Assembly: GCA_036435485.1 (NCBI GenBank)
Contig: CM071594.1
Coordinates: 103,567,001-103,631,000 of the forward strand
Source of the DNA: Saposhnikovia divaricata
Lineage: Eukaryota > Streptophyta > Magnoliopsida > Apiales > Apiaceae
DNA length: 64,000 nucleotides
Reading direction: 5' to 3'
Position numbers and translations under genes: made by a program. The notes below the pieces were generated by a model. The model was not told the DNA's origin and searched no databases. It saw nothing but the letters and a program-made list of their open reading frames with translations. Positions 25,352 to 37,816 of the stretch are shown piece after piece. How positions within the stretch are numbered: position 1 is the first letter of the stretch; the number at the start of each line of letters is the position of its first letter.

Positions 25352-28300
25352 TTAATTACTAAGACTGTTCAACATACCCAATTCACCAACAATTTTGGTG
25401 AATGTGGACTCGTCAAGAGACTTAGTAAAAATATCTGCTGTTTGTTCTTCTATAGGTACAAATAACAATTCCACAGTACCATTCAGGACATGCTCTCTTA
25501 TAAAATGATACCTGATGTCTATGTGCTTGGTCCTCGAATGATGCACAGGATTGTTGGAGATTGCTATGGCACTTGTATTATCACACATAATTGGAATTTT
25601 TGTTAATACAAAACCATAGTCTTTCAGCTGATTCCTAATCCACAAGATTTGTGCACAACAGCTTCCAGCAGCTATGTATTCAGCTTCAGCTGTTGAGTTG
25701 GAAACTGTTTGTTGTTTCTTGCTATACCAGGAAACTAGCCTGCCGCCTAGGAATTGACAACTCCCAGAGGTGCTTTTTCTATCTACAACACTTCCTGCAT
25801 AATCTAAATCTGTGTATCCAACAAGATTAAAACCAGATTCTTTAGGGTACCAGATACCTAGATTAGGTGTACCCTTAAGATATCTTAAGATTCGTTTTAC
25901 AGCAATGAGATGAACATCTCTAGGATCCGCTTGGAACCTTGCACACAAGCATGTAGCATACATAATATCTGGTCTACTTGCCGTAAGGTAAAGTAATGAG
26001 CCTATCATACCTCTGTAACTTGTGACATCTACCTTGGCAGAATTTTCACAAGCTCCAAACTTGACAGCTGTAGATGATGGTGTCTTAGCTGAAGATGAGT
26101 CCTCCATTTGATATTTCTTGAGGAGCTCTTTGATATACTTGGATTGATAGATAAATATTCCATCTGTCCTTTGACTTATTTACAATCCAAGAAAGAATTT
26201 CAGTTCTCCCATCATGCTCATTTCAAATTTACCCTGCATTAACTTAGCAAATTTCTTGCACAAAAGATCATTAGTAGACCCAAATATTATATCGTCCACA
26301 TAGACTTGGACTAGTATTGTATCATTTTTATGTTTCTTAGTGAAGAGAGTTTTGTCTATGACACCTCTAACAAAGCCATTTTCAAGTAAAAATTCAGAAA
26401 GGGTGTCATACCATTTTCTCGGTGCTTGCTTGAGGCCATAGATAGCCTTTAAAAGGAAGTAGACATAGTTCAAAAGATCTGGATCTTCAAAGCCAGGGGG
26501 CTGTTCTACATAGACCTCTTCATCCAGCTTACCATTTAGAAAAGCACTCTTTACATCCATTTGATAAACATTAAAGTTTGAGAATGCTGCGAATGCAAAG
26601 AATATTCTAATAGCCTCGAGTCTTGCCACTGGAGCATAAGTTTCATCATAGTCAATGCCTTCAGCTTGTGAATAACCCTTTGCTACCAGTCTTGCTTTAT
26701 TTCTTGTAACTGTGCCATCTTCATCAAGTTTGTTTCTGAATACCCATCTAGTGCCAACCACTGTTCTATTTGAAGGTCTGGGTACCAGCTTCCATACTTC
26801 TTGTTGCTTGAATTGATTGAGTTCATCTTGCATAGCAATCACCCAATCAGGATCAGAAAGAGCTTCTTCAGTTTTCTTAGGTTCCATTTCAGATAGAAAC
26901 CCTGAATAATTGCATTGATTCTGATAAGCCCTTCTAGTCTTTACTCCAACATCTGGATCACCAATAATTAACTCAAAAGGATGAGTTCTATTCCAAACAG
27001 TTTGTCTGGGTAGATTAGTTCTTGGTGATTCTCCTTGATTTGAATTGTGTTGTTGAGTATGACTTGTTGATCCTTCACTAACTCCCCCTGAGTTGTTGCC
27101 AGGATGATTAGATGAGTGTTCAGAAGTATGAGTGGTGTTTTCAATATTATCATTATTTTCACCACCATTATTCTGATTAGACTCATCATTGTCATTGTTG
27201 TCATTAGCATCAGCAAAAACATCAGGTGGACTATCACCATCTGAATCTAGATCTGTCATATCTTCAAAAGATAGCTTTTCAGATGAATCTTCAGTTTGGA
27301 TACTAGGGAGTTTAGTGTCATCAAATGTTACATTGACACTTTCCATCATCTTCTGATGTTCAATCAAATACACCTTATAAGCGCTTCTTTCATAACCAAC
27401 AAAAATTGCTTCATGTGCTTTGGCTTCAAATTTTCCACCTTGATCGTCTCCTTCTTTAAGTACAAAGCATTTTGCTCCAAATACATGAAAGTATTTGAGT
27501 GTTGGTTTCTTTTCATTCATGGCTTCATAGGGTGTTTTCATCAAGTCTTTGTTGATAAGAGTTCGATTCTGAGTATATCAAGCAGTGTTGAAAGCTTCAG
27601 CCTAAAAGTACAATGGAAGCCTTGATTCACTTAACATAGTACGTGCAGCTTCAATCAAGGTTCTATTCTTTCTTTCAACTACCCCATTTTGCTGAGGAGT
27701 TCTTGGAGCTGAGTATTGTCTGGTTATACCATTTTTAGTACAAAAGTCATTCAGAACTGCATTCTTAAATTCAGTTCCATTGTCTGACCTTATAGCCCTC
27801 ACTGGATACTTGGAATCCAACTCAATTAACTTGATGTGATCAATCACCAGTTGTGGAGTCTCATCTTTAGAATTCAGGAACAAGACCCATGTGTACTTTG
27901 AAAAATCATCAACAATCACAAGAGCATATCTTTTCTTTGACATAGACATCACATTCACTGGACCAAGTAGATCCATGTGAAGTAACTGTAAAGGATCAGT
28001 TACTGAAGATATATCAGTGCTTCTGTGAGTTGCCCTTTTTAGTTTGCCTTTTTGACAGGCATCACATAGTCCTTCTTGTGTGAATTCCATAGGGGGTAAA
28101 CCTCTCACCATTTCCCTCTTAACCAAATAATTCATTGTTTTGAAATTCAGGTGAGAAAGTTTCTTGTGCCATAGCCAGCTTTCATCTGTGGATGCTTTAG
28201 AATAGAAGCAATTGATTTCTTGAGTGCTTCTAGTGTTCATGTTGGCTACATACAAGTTTCTTTTTCTGACTCCCGTCAAAGATGGTTGTTCACTTCTTTT

Positions 28301-28633
28301 GTGTGAAATCAGACAATTCTTTTTGTTAAAGTAGACTTCAAATCCCTTGTCACAGAATTGACTGATGCTGAGCAAATTATGCTCAAGTCCTTTTACAAAG
28401 GACACTTCTTCAATGATAACATTTCCAGCTTCAAGTCTGCCATGTCCATCAGTTCTACCTTTGCTGTTATCTCCAAAGGTAACTACTGGGCCGGCCTTCT
28501 CCACCACATTTGTCAGCAGGGTTCTGTCTTCAGTCATATGCCTTGAACATCCACTGTCCAAGATCCAGGTTACTCGTTCAACCTGTTCAATACCCTGCAA
28601 TGACAAATGGATTAAACCTTCTTCGGGACCCAA
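25352..28633 (-). pseudogene. Sirevirus B pol polyprotein, nearly intact
   Basis: The first frame (28633-27602) has the protease motif DSGCSRHMTED near residue 30, GAG-pre-integrase HKKLSHLNF near 155, and integrase Asp (HMDLLGP), Asp (SDNGTE) and Glu (VVERKNRTL). Then come two stops, a TAG in place of a conserved Trp codon and a TGA, both near 27570-27605. The second frame (27544-26180) holds the integrase C-terminus, an acidic Asn-rich linker, and RT with YVDDIIFGS near residue 415. A single TAA at about 26180 replaces the Gln of the GLQ-type motif. The third part (to 25352) is RNase H with CDNTSAIAI and HIDIRYHFIREH. Only these three stops separate it from an open polyprotein. Confidence 0.92.
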
Positions 28634-31119
28634 ATTTGATTGGGTCCTGCGGATTTAAAGTATTGACCTTTATCAGGCAAAATAACATTTTTAATTTTAA
28701 CATCTTTAGTCAATAAACATTTAACCTTATAAACAGATTTGAAAATCTTTTGTTTTACCTTGGGTATCCATGTTTCTCTAGCAGCAATAACACTTGTGTC
28801 ATTGACTGGACATTTGACCTGGTAAACATTCTTGGTAACCCTTTGTTTAGTCTTAGGTTCAAATGTCTCTCTCCTAACTTGAGGAGGAAAAGTAGTCTTT
28901 GATCGAACATTATTGTTCCTGTTCATGTGCTGTCGAGGAGTAGTCTGTTTAACACATGCATAACTACCATTAAAATAAGCACGCATACTGTTAAAAGCAC
29001 AAGACATACAATTGATAACACCACATGCTTTATGATTAAAATCAATTATAGGCATGGTATTCATGTTAGACATGTTATTTTTCAGCTTCAACTTATTACT
29101 ACCTAATCCAGTCTTAGAAGAACTAGCTGTTTCAACAACCTTGACTGGCACTTTAGGTACATCTTTCTTGTATGAAACATTCGTTGGATTAGTGTCCTCA
29201 ACAGATTTAGCCTTAACAAAGACTGTAACATCTTTCTTGGATGAAACATTCATTGGATTAGTGTCCTCAACAGATTTATCCTTAACAAAGACTGTGACAT
29301 CTTTCTTGGATGAAACATTCTTTGGATTAGCGTTCTTAACAGATTTATCCTTAACAAAGACTGTGCCATTTGCACTATCCTCATTTCTCATTTCTTCTTG
29401 GATAACCATAGAAAGAATATCTGGTGGTCCAGCATCAGATTTTTTAAATAGAGGTTCTTTAACATTTTTGAGCACATGTGGTATTCCCCTTTCTTTAGCA
29501 CTAACAGGGTTAGGGGAATTTATGCCCAATGATCCAACAGCTTCATTGTAACCATACCCTATACCTGTTGTTCGTTCTACAACTTGATTGTTAAAGAACT
29601 CTTTGGAAACTTTAACCGAATTATAACAAGCCCTGACCTGTGTTTCAAGTTCAGTAATTCTAGCCATTTGTTTGCCTACAACTTCTAGAATAGCTTTCAC
29701 CTTTTTATAAAGCATTGTTATTTCATCTCTTTGTTGATCTTGATTAATATGCACCTTTTTTAATTTTGACACTTCATTTCCAAGTTTAGTGCTTAGCAAA
29801 TCTAGTCTATTATATCCAGTTTTTGCATTATCTAAGGAATTATATAGACTACGAATTAATTCAGTGTCAGTAACAATTACCGGTTTGTTATGATGATCAG
29901 ATGCTTCATCATTTACCACCAGCGCAAAATTTCCATATTCTTCATCTTTGCTATCCGTGTCATCCCAAATCTTACCAGCCGCAACATAGGCTTTTCCAGG
30001 TTTCTTCTTCTCAGCAGCAAAATCTCTTCTTTGAGTTTGCTTGGGTTTCTGACATTCAGTGGCAAAGTGCCCCAATTCATTACATTTGAAGCAACGAATC
30101 TTGCTTCTGTCAACAGATCCAGTTTTGTATCCTCCCCTGTTACTAGAGGAAGAAGAGCCTCCTCTTTGGAATCTGTTATTTGACTTGAACCTGTACTTTG
30201 GATTTCTTCTGAATCTAAAGTTGCCAAATTGCCTTACCATCAATGCTAGTGATTCATCTTCCAGTTGATCTAGCTCTTCCAATGAATAAAAGTCTCCACC
30301 ATCCTGAGTAGGTGGTGTCTGACCAAGTTCCACTTCAGTCTTTTCCTTGTCTGAGCTGTAAGGTAGAACAACCTTAGCTTCCACTTCCTTAGGTGCCTCA
30401 ACTACAAGAGCTGTAGATGAACTTGGCACTCTTCCTTTTACCAGAGACCTCCCTCTGCTGTACTTGTTCCAGTTCATAGGTTTTCAGAACACCAAACAAT
30501 CTTTCAAGAGCAATCTTATTCAAATCTCTTGATTCTCTGATGGCTGTTATCCTATGTTCAAGATGAGTGGGCATCGTTAACAAAAACTTCATATTAATCT
30601 CCTTCTGTGTATATTGCTTGCCATGAACTTGCAAGTTGTTGATAATTTTGTTATACCTTTCAAACACTTCCTGAATGCCTTCATTAGGGCCAGCTCTAAA
30701 GTGTTCATACTCAGAGGTTAAAATCTGAATTCTGTTTTCCCTGACTTCATCAGTTCCTTCATTGATAGTCTCAATAGTTTCCCACATGTGTTTTGCAGTT
30801 TTACAATTCATCACATGACTGTACATCACAGCATCCAGGGAATCTATTAGAATAAGTCTCAAATTCTTATCTAGTCCTGCGTCCTCTTTTTATCAGGAGT
30901 AAAAGAAGCATCAGGCTTTGGAAAAGATGATGCAGGTGTTACAACAATTCCTCCAACAATAGATTCAGATACATATTCTTTTGGAATTATAGGTCCGTTC
31001 TGTAGAACACCCAAATATTTAGAATTTGCGACATCAAGAAACAACTCCATTTTATTTTTCCACATTGCATAATTGTCCTTGTTAAACATGGGAATCTTAA
31101 CAATGCTTTTTGACGACAT
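28612..31119 (-). pseudogene. Sirevirus B gag, frameshifted
   Basis: It starts at ATG 31119 (MSSKSIVKIPMFNKDNYAMW), the usual Sirevirus gag opening. The capsid-like UBN2 region runs through 30862-30398 (YEHFRAGPNEGIQEVFERY). Frameshifts occur near 30870 and 30450. The zinc knuckle CFKCNELGHFATEC lies near 30090. A long, lysine-rich tail includes three near-copies of a VFVKDKSVEDTNP-like unit of about 24 residues (29200-29350). It ends WVPKKV and stop at 28612, overlapping pol by about 22 nt in another frame. Confidence 0.88.
29200..29360 (-). repeat. Tandem repeat inside gag tail
   Basis: A coding unit of about 72 bp is present as three near-identical copies, each giving a VFV-K-x-KSV block followed by SKKDV. 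Unequal exchange is the simple explanation. Confidence 0.75.
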
Positions 31120-31202
31120 GATGAATTTTTAAGTGAGTTAAAAATTCGAGATAGATTTTTGGCGGAATAAAATTAGTATCTTGATTTGTATATCAATCAA
31201 TA

Positions 31203-31217
31203 AGCTCTGATACCAAT
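31203..31217 (-). promoter_or_regulatory. Primer binding site of Sirevirus B
   Basis: On the minus strand TTGGTATCAGAGCTTA follows the LTR end CCTAACA. TGGTATCAGAGC is the complement of the initiator-Met tRNA 3' end used by plant Ty1/copia elements. Confidence 0.93.
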
Positions 31218-32751
31218 TGTTAGGTCCAATATGTTTGTAGAAGGGGGGGTTGAATACAAACAGTACTGTTTAATAGAAATTTGTCCGGATAATTTAATTT
31301 ATGTTTTGAAAAATTTGAGCGGAATTAAATGAAACAAAATTCAAGTTGAATTTAAAATTATATTAACTTGAGGGGTTTGTTACAAATACAGTACATAATT
31401 TATATCTAGTTAATAAAAACAAATTAGAAAATTCGACATGAATTTTTCTAGATTTGTTAATAAAAATCAAGATATAGATTAGGAGTAAAAACTTGCTAAT
31501 AGTACAAGAGTATCAAGTAATCAAGTTCTATCGGATCAGATATTAAAACTAAGATGAACTTGATTTTCTATGAATTTTTCTGCTCCTGCAGGTTGTGTTC
31601 TTGATGAAAGAGAAGAGACTAAACTGCCTTTGTTGAATGTAATATTCTTGTCTGTCTGTCTTGTGTCGTCTGTGTCTTCATATATAATATTTACTGCCTC
31701 TTTATATTCAAATATAACTGTCAATACTTAGCCAAAAAAAAAATATAACTATCAAGACAATAGTCAATACAATCTATTCTTCCAAGACAATCAATTTTGT
31801 ACTGCCAAGACAATAGGCAATACAATCGGCAAGACAATCAGGTTCTTCCAAGACAATCGGCAAGACAATCAAATTCTAAGATCTTTGTCTTGCTTTATCA
31901 ATAATTATCATTCTGTCTGAAGCTTTTTCTGTTTGATCATTATCAAGACAATCTGATTTGAACTGTTAAGACAATCGTCAAGACAATCAAATCAGATTTT
32001 TATTCTTCTTTTTTAAAGCTGTTCAGAATTAATCATCACCAAGACAATCTCTTGCTATACTGATTTACTCCTTCAAGACAATCGGCAAGACAATCTCAGA
32101 TTGTCTTGCTAGTTCATTTTTTCAGTTTTAAATTAAACTGATTAATAAATAATCATTTTAATTTAACCTTACTTAAATAATAATTATTCAGATTTAATTA
32201 ATTTAATAATTAATTTAATTAATGAATTAATTCTTGATGAATTAATTTATTAATTAAATTGACTACTTGATTTAAATTAATTAAAGAAGAATAATTATAT
32301 ATCCTTGGATTGTCTTAATTCTTTTCTGAATCACTGAAAGTAATAAAGGAATACCACTGAATATTTTGTTGACGTTCCATGCATGGTCTGGTTCATGAAC
32401 GACTAACTTCAATGACTGTCCTTTAATTTTCACATTAAAAATGTGATTCATTTTTCTTCTCATTTCTTTCACTTTCTTGTACTCCACTGTATCTTGTCTG
32501 AACCTGTCACTCTAGAAATCTCTGTCTTAGAAATAAATCCACTTCTTTGATGCTATACCGAGGCTTGATCAGCAATCTGAGCTTCTTCCAGTGTAAAACA
32601 TCAAAACTATAGATTGACTTTAGGGTTTTTCTTTTGACAGATAGTACCTCCTGAGATTCCTGTGACAGTTAAAGTTATTTACTTATTACAATCTAAGCTT
32701 AAGTTGAGTTGAGTCCTCGAACTACAAATAGGCTGTGTCATATGCCTTTCA
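31218..32751 (-). repeat. 5' LTR of Sirevirus B
   Basis: Spans 1,534 bp with TG...CA ends. Compared with the partner it has an extra A-rich stretch near 31725 and lacks about 20 bp of the motif array near 32050. It drives transcription on the minus strand; I could not fix a TATA box with certainty. Confidence 0.95.
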
Positions 32752-32756
32752 TTATC

Positions 32757-33455
32757 ATTCTGTCTTGGTTGGCTTGGATAGCCCTCTTCTGAAGCAACTC
32801 AAGCTCATGAGTCTTTAAAACCCCATAGAGCACATCATATGTGACTTTGTTCAAATCTCTTTCTCTTAGAGAAATGACCCTTTGCTCTAGCTGGTTTGGT
32901 GAAGACAATAGAAACTTCATGTTCAACTCCTTGGTGCTGTAAACCTTCCCATTCATCTGTAGCTCAGTCACCAGCTTGTGAAACCTTTCAAACATGTCAG
33001 TAATGCTTTCCTTGGTTTGAGCCATGAAAGCTTCATACTATGTGACCAGTATTTGTTTCTTGTTTTCTCTAACCTCCTCTGTTCCTTCACATAACACCTC
33101 AATATGATCCCACATCTCCTTTTCCTGTTTTGCAAGAGGCTATGTTAGCAAACATTGACAGTTCCATAGAATCTATGATTAATAACATGAGATGACTGTC
33201 AAGAGCAACCATCTCCTTTTCTGTCTCTATCCATTTTGATGGTTCTTTAGCCACATAGGATCTTGGAATGGTTACAGTTCCAACAGTCTTTTCAGGAATC
33301 TCCTGTTGTGGAACAAAGGGACCATTCTTGAGTATCTCAGGATACAGAGGGTTAACAGCTTTGATGAACAACAACATTTTAATCTTTTAGAGGTTGTAAT
33401 TCTCTTTGTCGAACTTAGGGACCTTCACTGTTCCTATAGTCTTTGGTGTATTCAT
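32757..33455 (-). pseudogene. Sirevirus A gag, N-terminal part
   Basis: ATG at 33455 (MNTPKTIGTVKVPKFDKENY) opens a Sirevirus gag. An in-frame TAA about 23 codons later and a frameshift near 33120 break it. The capsid-like part (ITDMFERFHKLVTELQMNGK, LKTHELELLQKR) is clear at 32738-33025. The frame enters Sirevirus B at 32756 and resumes at 19420. Confidence 0.85.
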
Positions 33456-33483
33456 GATCTTTTTCTGTTTTTAAATAAATAGC

Positions 33484-33499
33484 CTGCTCTGATACCACT
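33484..33499 (-). promoter_or_regulatory. Primer binding site of Sirevirus A
   Basis: Minus-strand AGTGGTATCAGAGCAG directly follows the LTR end TACTCAACA. It is the same tRNA complement as in the other Sireviruses. Confidence 0.92.
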
Positions 33500-34772
33500 T
33501 GTTGAGTATTGAACACACAAAAGAATATAGAGGGGGGGTGAATGGATTCTTGAACTTTTCTTGTGCTTGAATCTGGTTGATGTATGTAGCAAGATATGTG
33601 TTATGTGTGTGCAGAAATATAGGTGCGGATAATGAACAACACAAGGCACGATATCACTTTAATTTAATATTTTATTAGATAAAGATTCGATACAACCTGT
33701 GAATACAAATGGTAGTATTCTCAGCTTCGTTTTTCTCAGAGAGATGTATATCTTGAATGTGTATGTGAAAAACTTAACTGCTAGAGAAGCGAGGTTGTAT
33801 TCTTATAGAACATGAATACAGCCTACTTACTACAAATAAGGTAGCTAAACAAATTTACTTTCTACTGTGTCTATCCTATTTGAGTAAGCATCCAAACGGC
33901 TATAGGTTTGACTTCTTGAGGTTCTGCTCAGATCCACTTCTTTAGCTCTTTGTCTCTTGTACATCTCTCTAAGCTTCTTCGTAGGCTTTCCAAAGTACTT
34001 TACAGTTTGTGGTCCATAAAGTGCTTTGGCTTGTTGCAGGTTTCTGACTTGTACAATTTCTCCAGTAGTTTGCTCCAAGAATGTATTCGAGAAGTGGCTA
34101 AGTGATTTGTTCGAGAACTAGGATTAGATAACTCTGAGTTCTCGAATATTGCAAAGTTGACATATCGAATCACTTCTCGAATAGCTTTTTTCTTCAGGAA
34201 TTCTTGAGTTGTCGAATAGACCATTTAACTTATCGAATCCCTGAGATATCGAATAGCTTTCTGAGTCTTTGAGATATCGAATGAACCTTGACTTGTTGAC
34301 TCCTAGAGAACTCGAATGATGCTTTGACTTGTTGACTTTCTGAGTTCTCGAATAGAGTAGTAGACATATCGAATCTCTGAGATATTGAACAGTGCATTCA
34401 GAGATATCGAATAGTGTCGTTTGAGATATCGAATCCATGACCTCTCGAAGGCTAGACTTCTCGAATATAACAAACATACTTCTTGAATTGGTACTTAGGC
34501 AAATTCTTCATTTCTTCAAATCCCAAATGTGATTATTTGAAAGTCTCTATCTCTAAGCTTGAGGCATGATCCTTGGATCTTCTTCCAAGCATTATTCTTT
34601 GACTTTTAAGTACAGTCTCACAGTTACAATTTATGCATATTACAAGTACTAAACAAATAGAAACTCTACAACTAGAGGTTCCCTCAGCTAAGAGGTCATG
34701 TAGGTAATGCATAGCATTACTCATACTTAGGCTTGTTATTATATGAGTACAGGCATGTCTCTGTGACTAACA
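33500..34772 (-). repeat. 5' LTR of Sirevirus A
   Basis: The inner end is fixed by the primer site. The outer end is inferred from TGTTAGTCACAG at 34772 (minus strand), giving 1,273 bp. The stretch 34080-34465 is crowded with TATCGAAT, CTCGAAT and TTCGAGAAC variants, more than fifteen by eye. The partner LTR is not in the window, so the outer edge is less sure. Confidence 0.75.
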
Positions 34773-35629
34773 CTTCGTCCAAAATTATCTGACTTGTTTG
34801 ATTTTTTATGTTCAAATTGATACAATTTTAATCGAAAATTTCAAATAATATATAATTTAAAACAATGTACATCATTTGAAAATATATCTATTTTACTTTG
34901 ATATGTATTTCTTAGTTTTTCAAAATAATTAGAATGCTTTTTTTAATTTGCCATCAAAATTGTGTCAGTTTGAAGTATTATAGTCGCCAATTGCAGGCCA
35001 AGATTTTAGAAAAGACTTATTTGAGCCAATGATGTTAAAGGCCAATTGGACTTGTGGATAGAGCAACGGGACTCGTGAAAATTGAGAGTTAAACGTAACA
35101 TAGAGGCCGGATAAGTGTTGTGGGAGATAGAATAGTAAAGTAGGAAATGATTGACTTCCATACGACAGTGATAGAAACTCTTACACTATAGAGAGAAGAA
35201 TTATCCTGTTATCACATCTTCATTAAGATTTATTTACATTTTGCACTCCATAGTATGGTTGTAAAATAATTTCATACTTGATTTTCGGTTGACCACGGAT
35301 ACTTTTGTCCCACACTTCAAATCTACACTCCTTCCGCTAAATCCCTCTATTAACGTAAAAAAATGGTAGGGGTAGAGTGCACCACTCTACAGTAATTATG
35401 TCCAAACACCTCGAAAGATCACTGATTATGAATACTAGTAGATAAGCCCGTGGTGCTGGGTGTTTAAACATTATTTGATAATTGAAATTGTGCTTTTTGT
35501 TACATAAGTTGGTTACTCCTCCTTTGGTTGAGGTGATTGGAACTTGAGGCCAGACATTCCATCTATGTGGTATGTTGATGACGATGGATGATAGAAAAAA
35601 AAGAAGAAATTAAATTTTGTATTAGTTAT
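34773..35629. other. Unassigned intergenic sequence
   Basis: I see no gene. Around 35430 lies ACTAGTAGATAAGCCCGTGG, which resembles a short degraded repeat end common in plant genomes, but it is too weak to name. Confidence 0.5.
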
Positions 35630-36665
35630 TGTTAGGAATTATGTTGTCCTTGATGATATTTACAAATCTAAAAACAAATTTGTATAAGTTATTTTGTAAC
35701 TCATCAATGGATGATACTCTTTCTAAGTATCCGTATCCGTTGATGAGGTAGCTTATCAATCGATAAGTTTGTATCATGCTTAGAAATACCAACGGATAGT
35801 TAGCAATTGAAGTATTAGTTGATAGCATTCTGAGTCATGTTGACTATCAATGGATAAACAGATAGGTTAGCTAATTGTATATAGGCTGTGCTTTGTAATT
35901 CTGTTTAAGTGAAGTGATACAGCAACGGATGATGGATCTACACCAAAGGATAATATCTTCAATGGATAACATGCAACTCATCAATGGATAGTCAGCTTCA
36001 ACGGATGATCTCAATAATGTCTTGGAGCTAGCAGTTGATAATGACTTGACATAGCTGACAGATCACATGGGTTGGTGGAATTCAAAATGGTATGGAAGCC
36101 AATTTTTGGAAATGAAGAAGAAAAAAAAACATTCCTTTTATTAGCAAATAATTTGGATGATAAAATCAAGAAATATCTGTCCAAAGATAATCAGACAAAT
36201 TTGCATCACACGAAGAAAAGGAGTGGCAGCAAACCTGCAAATATATTGACTTTGTAATATTCATTTTGTTTGTAGGATTTATAAACTTAGGGTATATATA
36301 TAACCCAAGTGTAGCATTGCTTTTGAGTAGAAGGCTAGAGAGTTAGTAAGCTAGTACATACAAGAGAAAACATTGAGCTCATATATAGAGTTTGTTAGGT
36401 TTTTCTTGTAAACTCAAAAGCTTTGTAACCGCAGCTGTATATCATTACACAGATTATTTCTTCAAAATATAAGTCTCAGGTGTACCAGAAAACCCACCTA
36501 AAATTTTGTAAGTGTTGTGTGTTTGTTTTACATTCTATACACTTGTTTATTTCTCTGTTCTGTTTTAGTTATCAAACTGTTCAGCCTGAAGAAATTGAAA
36601 AGAGTTTTGTTAAGATTGTATCCGACCCCCTTTCTACAATCTTGTGGTGTTGTTGGGATTTATCA
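35630..36665 (+). repeat. 5' LTR of Sirevirus C
   Basis: Starts TGTTAGGAATTATG and ends GGGATTTATCA right before the primer site, 1,036 bp. CAACGGAT/ATCCGTTG and the variant CAATGGAT occur repeatedly between 35700 and 36010. The left edge is inferred from the TG-type start; no partner LTR is available. Confidence 0.75.
36289..36303 (+). promoter_or_regulatory. Probable TATA box in LTR of Sirevirus C
   Basis: GGTATATATATAACC lies about 375 bp upstream of the LTR end, a plausible core promoter location. Confidence 0.5.
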
Positions 36666-36681
36666 ATTGGTATCAGAGCAA
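36666..36681 (+). promoter_or_regulatory. Primer binding site of Sirevirus C
   Basis: ATTGGTATCAGAGCAA directly follows the LTR end. Confidence 0.92.
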
Positions 36682-37759
36682 GCTTCTGACATACATGAAG
36701 TTTAATGATCTACACCATGGGAAAGAAGGAAACAGGCATGAAGATTCCAATTCTTGACAAAGACAATTACTTTCATTGAATGAAAGATGCACTTACATCT
36801 TCTGGCCATTAGGGCTGAGCATTCGGTCGGTTCGGTCCAAAAACCGGACCGAACCGAAATAACCAAAAACTGAATAACTAATTTTTTTTTGGACCGAACC
36901 GGACCGAATTATAGCTTTGGACCGAACAAGAACCGAACCGAAATATTTCGGTCGGTTTGGTCCTATCCAATAAAACCGAAATTTTTAAGTCCAGCATTCT
37001 GATTTTTAAAAGTCTGTGACATTAGTTGATACAAAACAACTATGAACTAGCCTAGAAGTACAAAGGAAAGTGCTGGAATTTTATCTCAATGTCAGTCATA
37101 ACTTGCAAGTCTTAAGTCTTAATTAAACAATCTCCACAAGAAGTCAAGAACATAATTACTGAATTACACAACCCTGAACTTTCAGGCAAATCAACAAAAC
37201 AACTAGTTCAACCACGTGACTACCACAACTGTCTATAATAGATTACTCTAAACAGAATACTAGAATAGTATTGGCTGCACTGCAGTCTGCACTGGCCACT
37301 GGGCAGTGGCAATCCTTGGCCACAAATCAGCATCTCTCCTGGGAAGATCTTGGGCACAAGCATTATCTACAAATAAAAAAGAAGAAAATAAATCAGCATC
37401 CCTACGAGCTTACCTTGTTGGTAACAAGGCATTGGCTAACCGCTAAAGAACTGATTATGAAAGGATAGCTGCACATCGTTTATAATGGGTAAGCTGTTGA
37501 CAAGTCTTTTTATAATGGGTAAAAAGGTGATGCAGATAAAGGCAGCTCATGTCAACAGCTCAAGATTCTAGTTATTAAAAAAGGTTTAGTCTCAAGTAAT
37601 TCATAAATTGAAGCATGACCTGATAGTATTTAAGAGAAGTGCAGCTAGGTTGCTAGATTTACATTATTATCATGTTGGGAACAAGATTTCAGTGAAACAG
37701 AGGTCTGAGAAATGTACATGATAGAACAAAGATCCACTGCAACTCAACTCAGAGGTCTG

Positions 37760-37816
37760 AAAACAGCAGCAACATTACTATTACGACACAGCAACAACAT
37801 TACTATTACGACACAG
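37760..37816. repeat. Short tandem repeat within the hAT element
   Basis: A unit of about 26 bp, ACAGCAACAACATTACTATTAC plus GACAC, occurs twice in a row and starts a third time. Confidence 0.75.

Larger units (their letters stand above)
19421..32751 (-). mobile_element. Sirevirus B: complete 13.3 kb Ty1/copia element nested in Sirevirus A gag
   Basis: Two LTRs (19421-20942 and 31218-32751) flank a full set of parts read on the minus strand. These are the primer site, gag, pol, a motif-rich spacer, a long extra ORF and a polypurine tract. The target duplication TTATC is present at 19416-19420 and 32752-32756. The target is the gag of Sirevirus A, whose frame runs through the junction. By eye the LTRs differ at roughly 30 sites plus two indels in the motif array, so insertion is fairly recent. 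Gag and pol carry several stops and frameshifts, so it probably moved with proteins from a relative or decayed after insertion. Confidence 0.95.
9643..34772 (-). mobile_element. Sirevirus A: Ty1/copia element, 3' truncated and interrupted twice
   Basis: Read on the minus strand, the order is 5' LTR (34772-33500), primer site, gag N-terminus (33455-32757), an interruption by Sirevirus B, gag C-terminus (19420-17637), pol (about 17658-14403), spacer, extra ORF (13482-12072), an interruption by an LTR-like insertion, then the extra ORF again (9822-9643). It stops where the gypsy LTR begins, so its 3' end, polypurine tract and 3' LTR are missing. Frames match across both insertions once one target duplication is discounted, which shows they are younger than A. 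Frequent stops and frameshifts make it the oldest Sirevirus in the nest. Confidence 0.85.

Noticed and set aside
35429..35460. Transposon end near ACTAGTAGATAAGCCCGTGG, with a similar piece near 61967
   Set aside because: The similarity between the two is weak, and no second end or target duplication was found.
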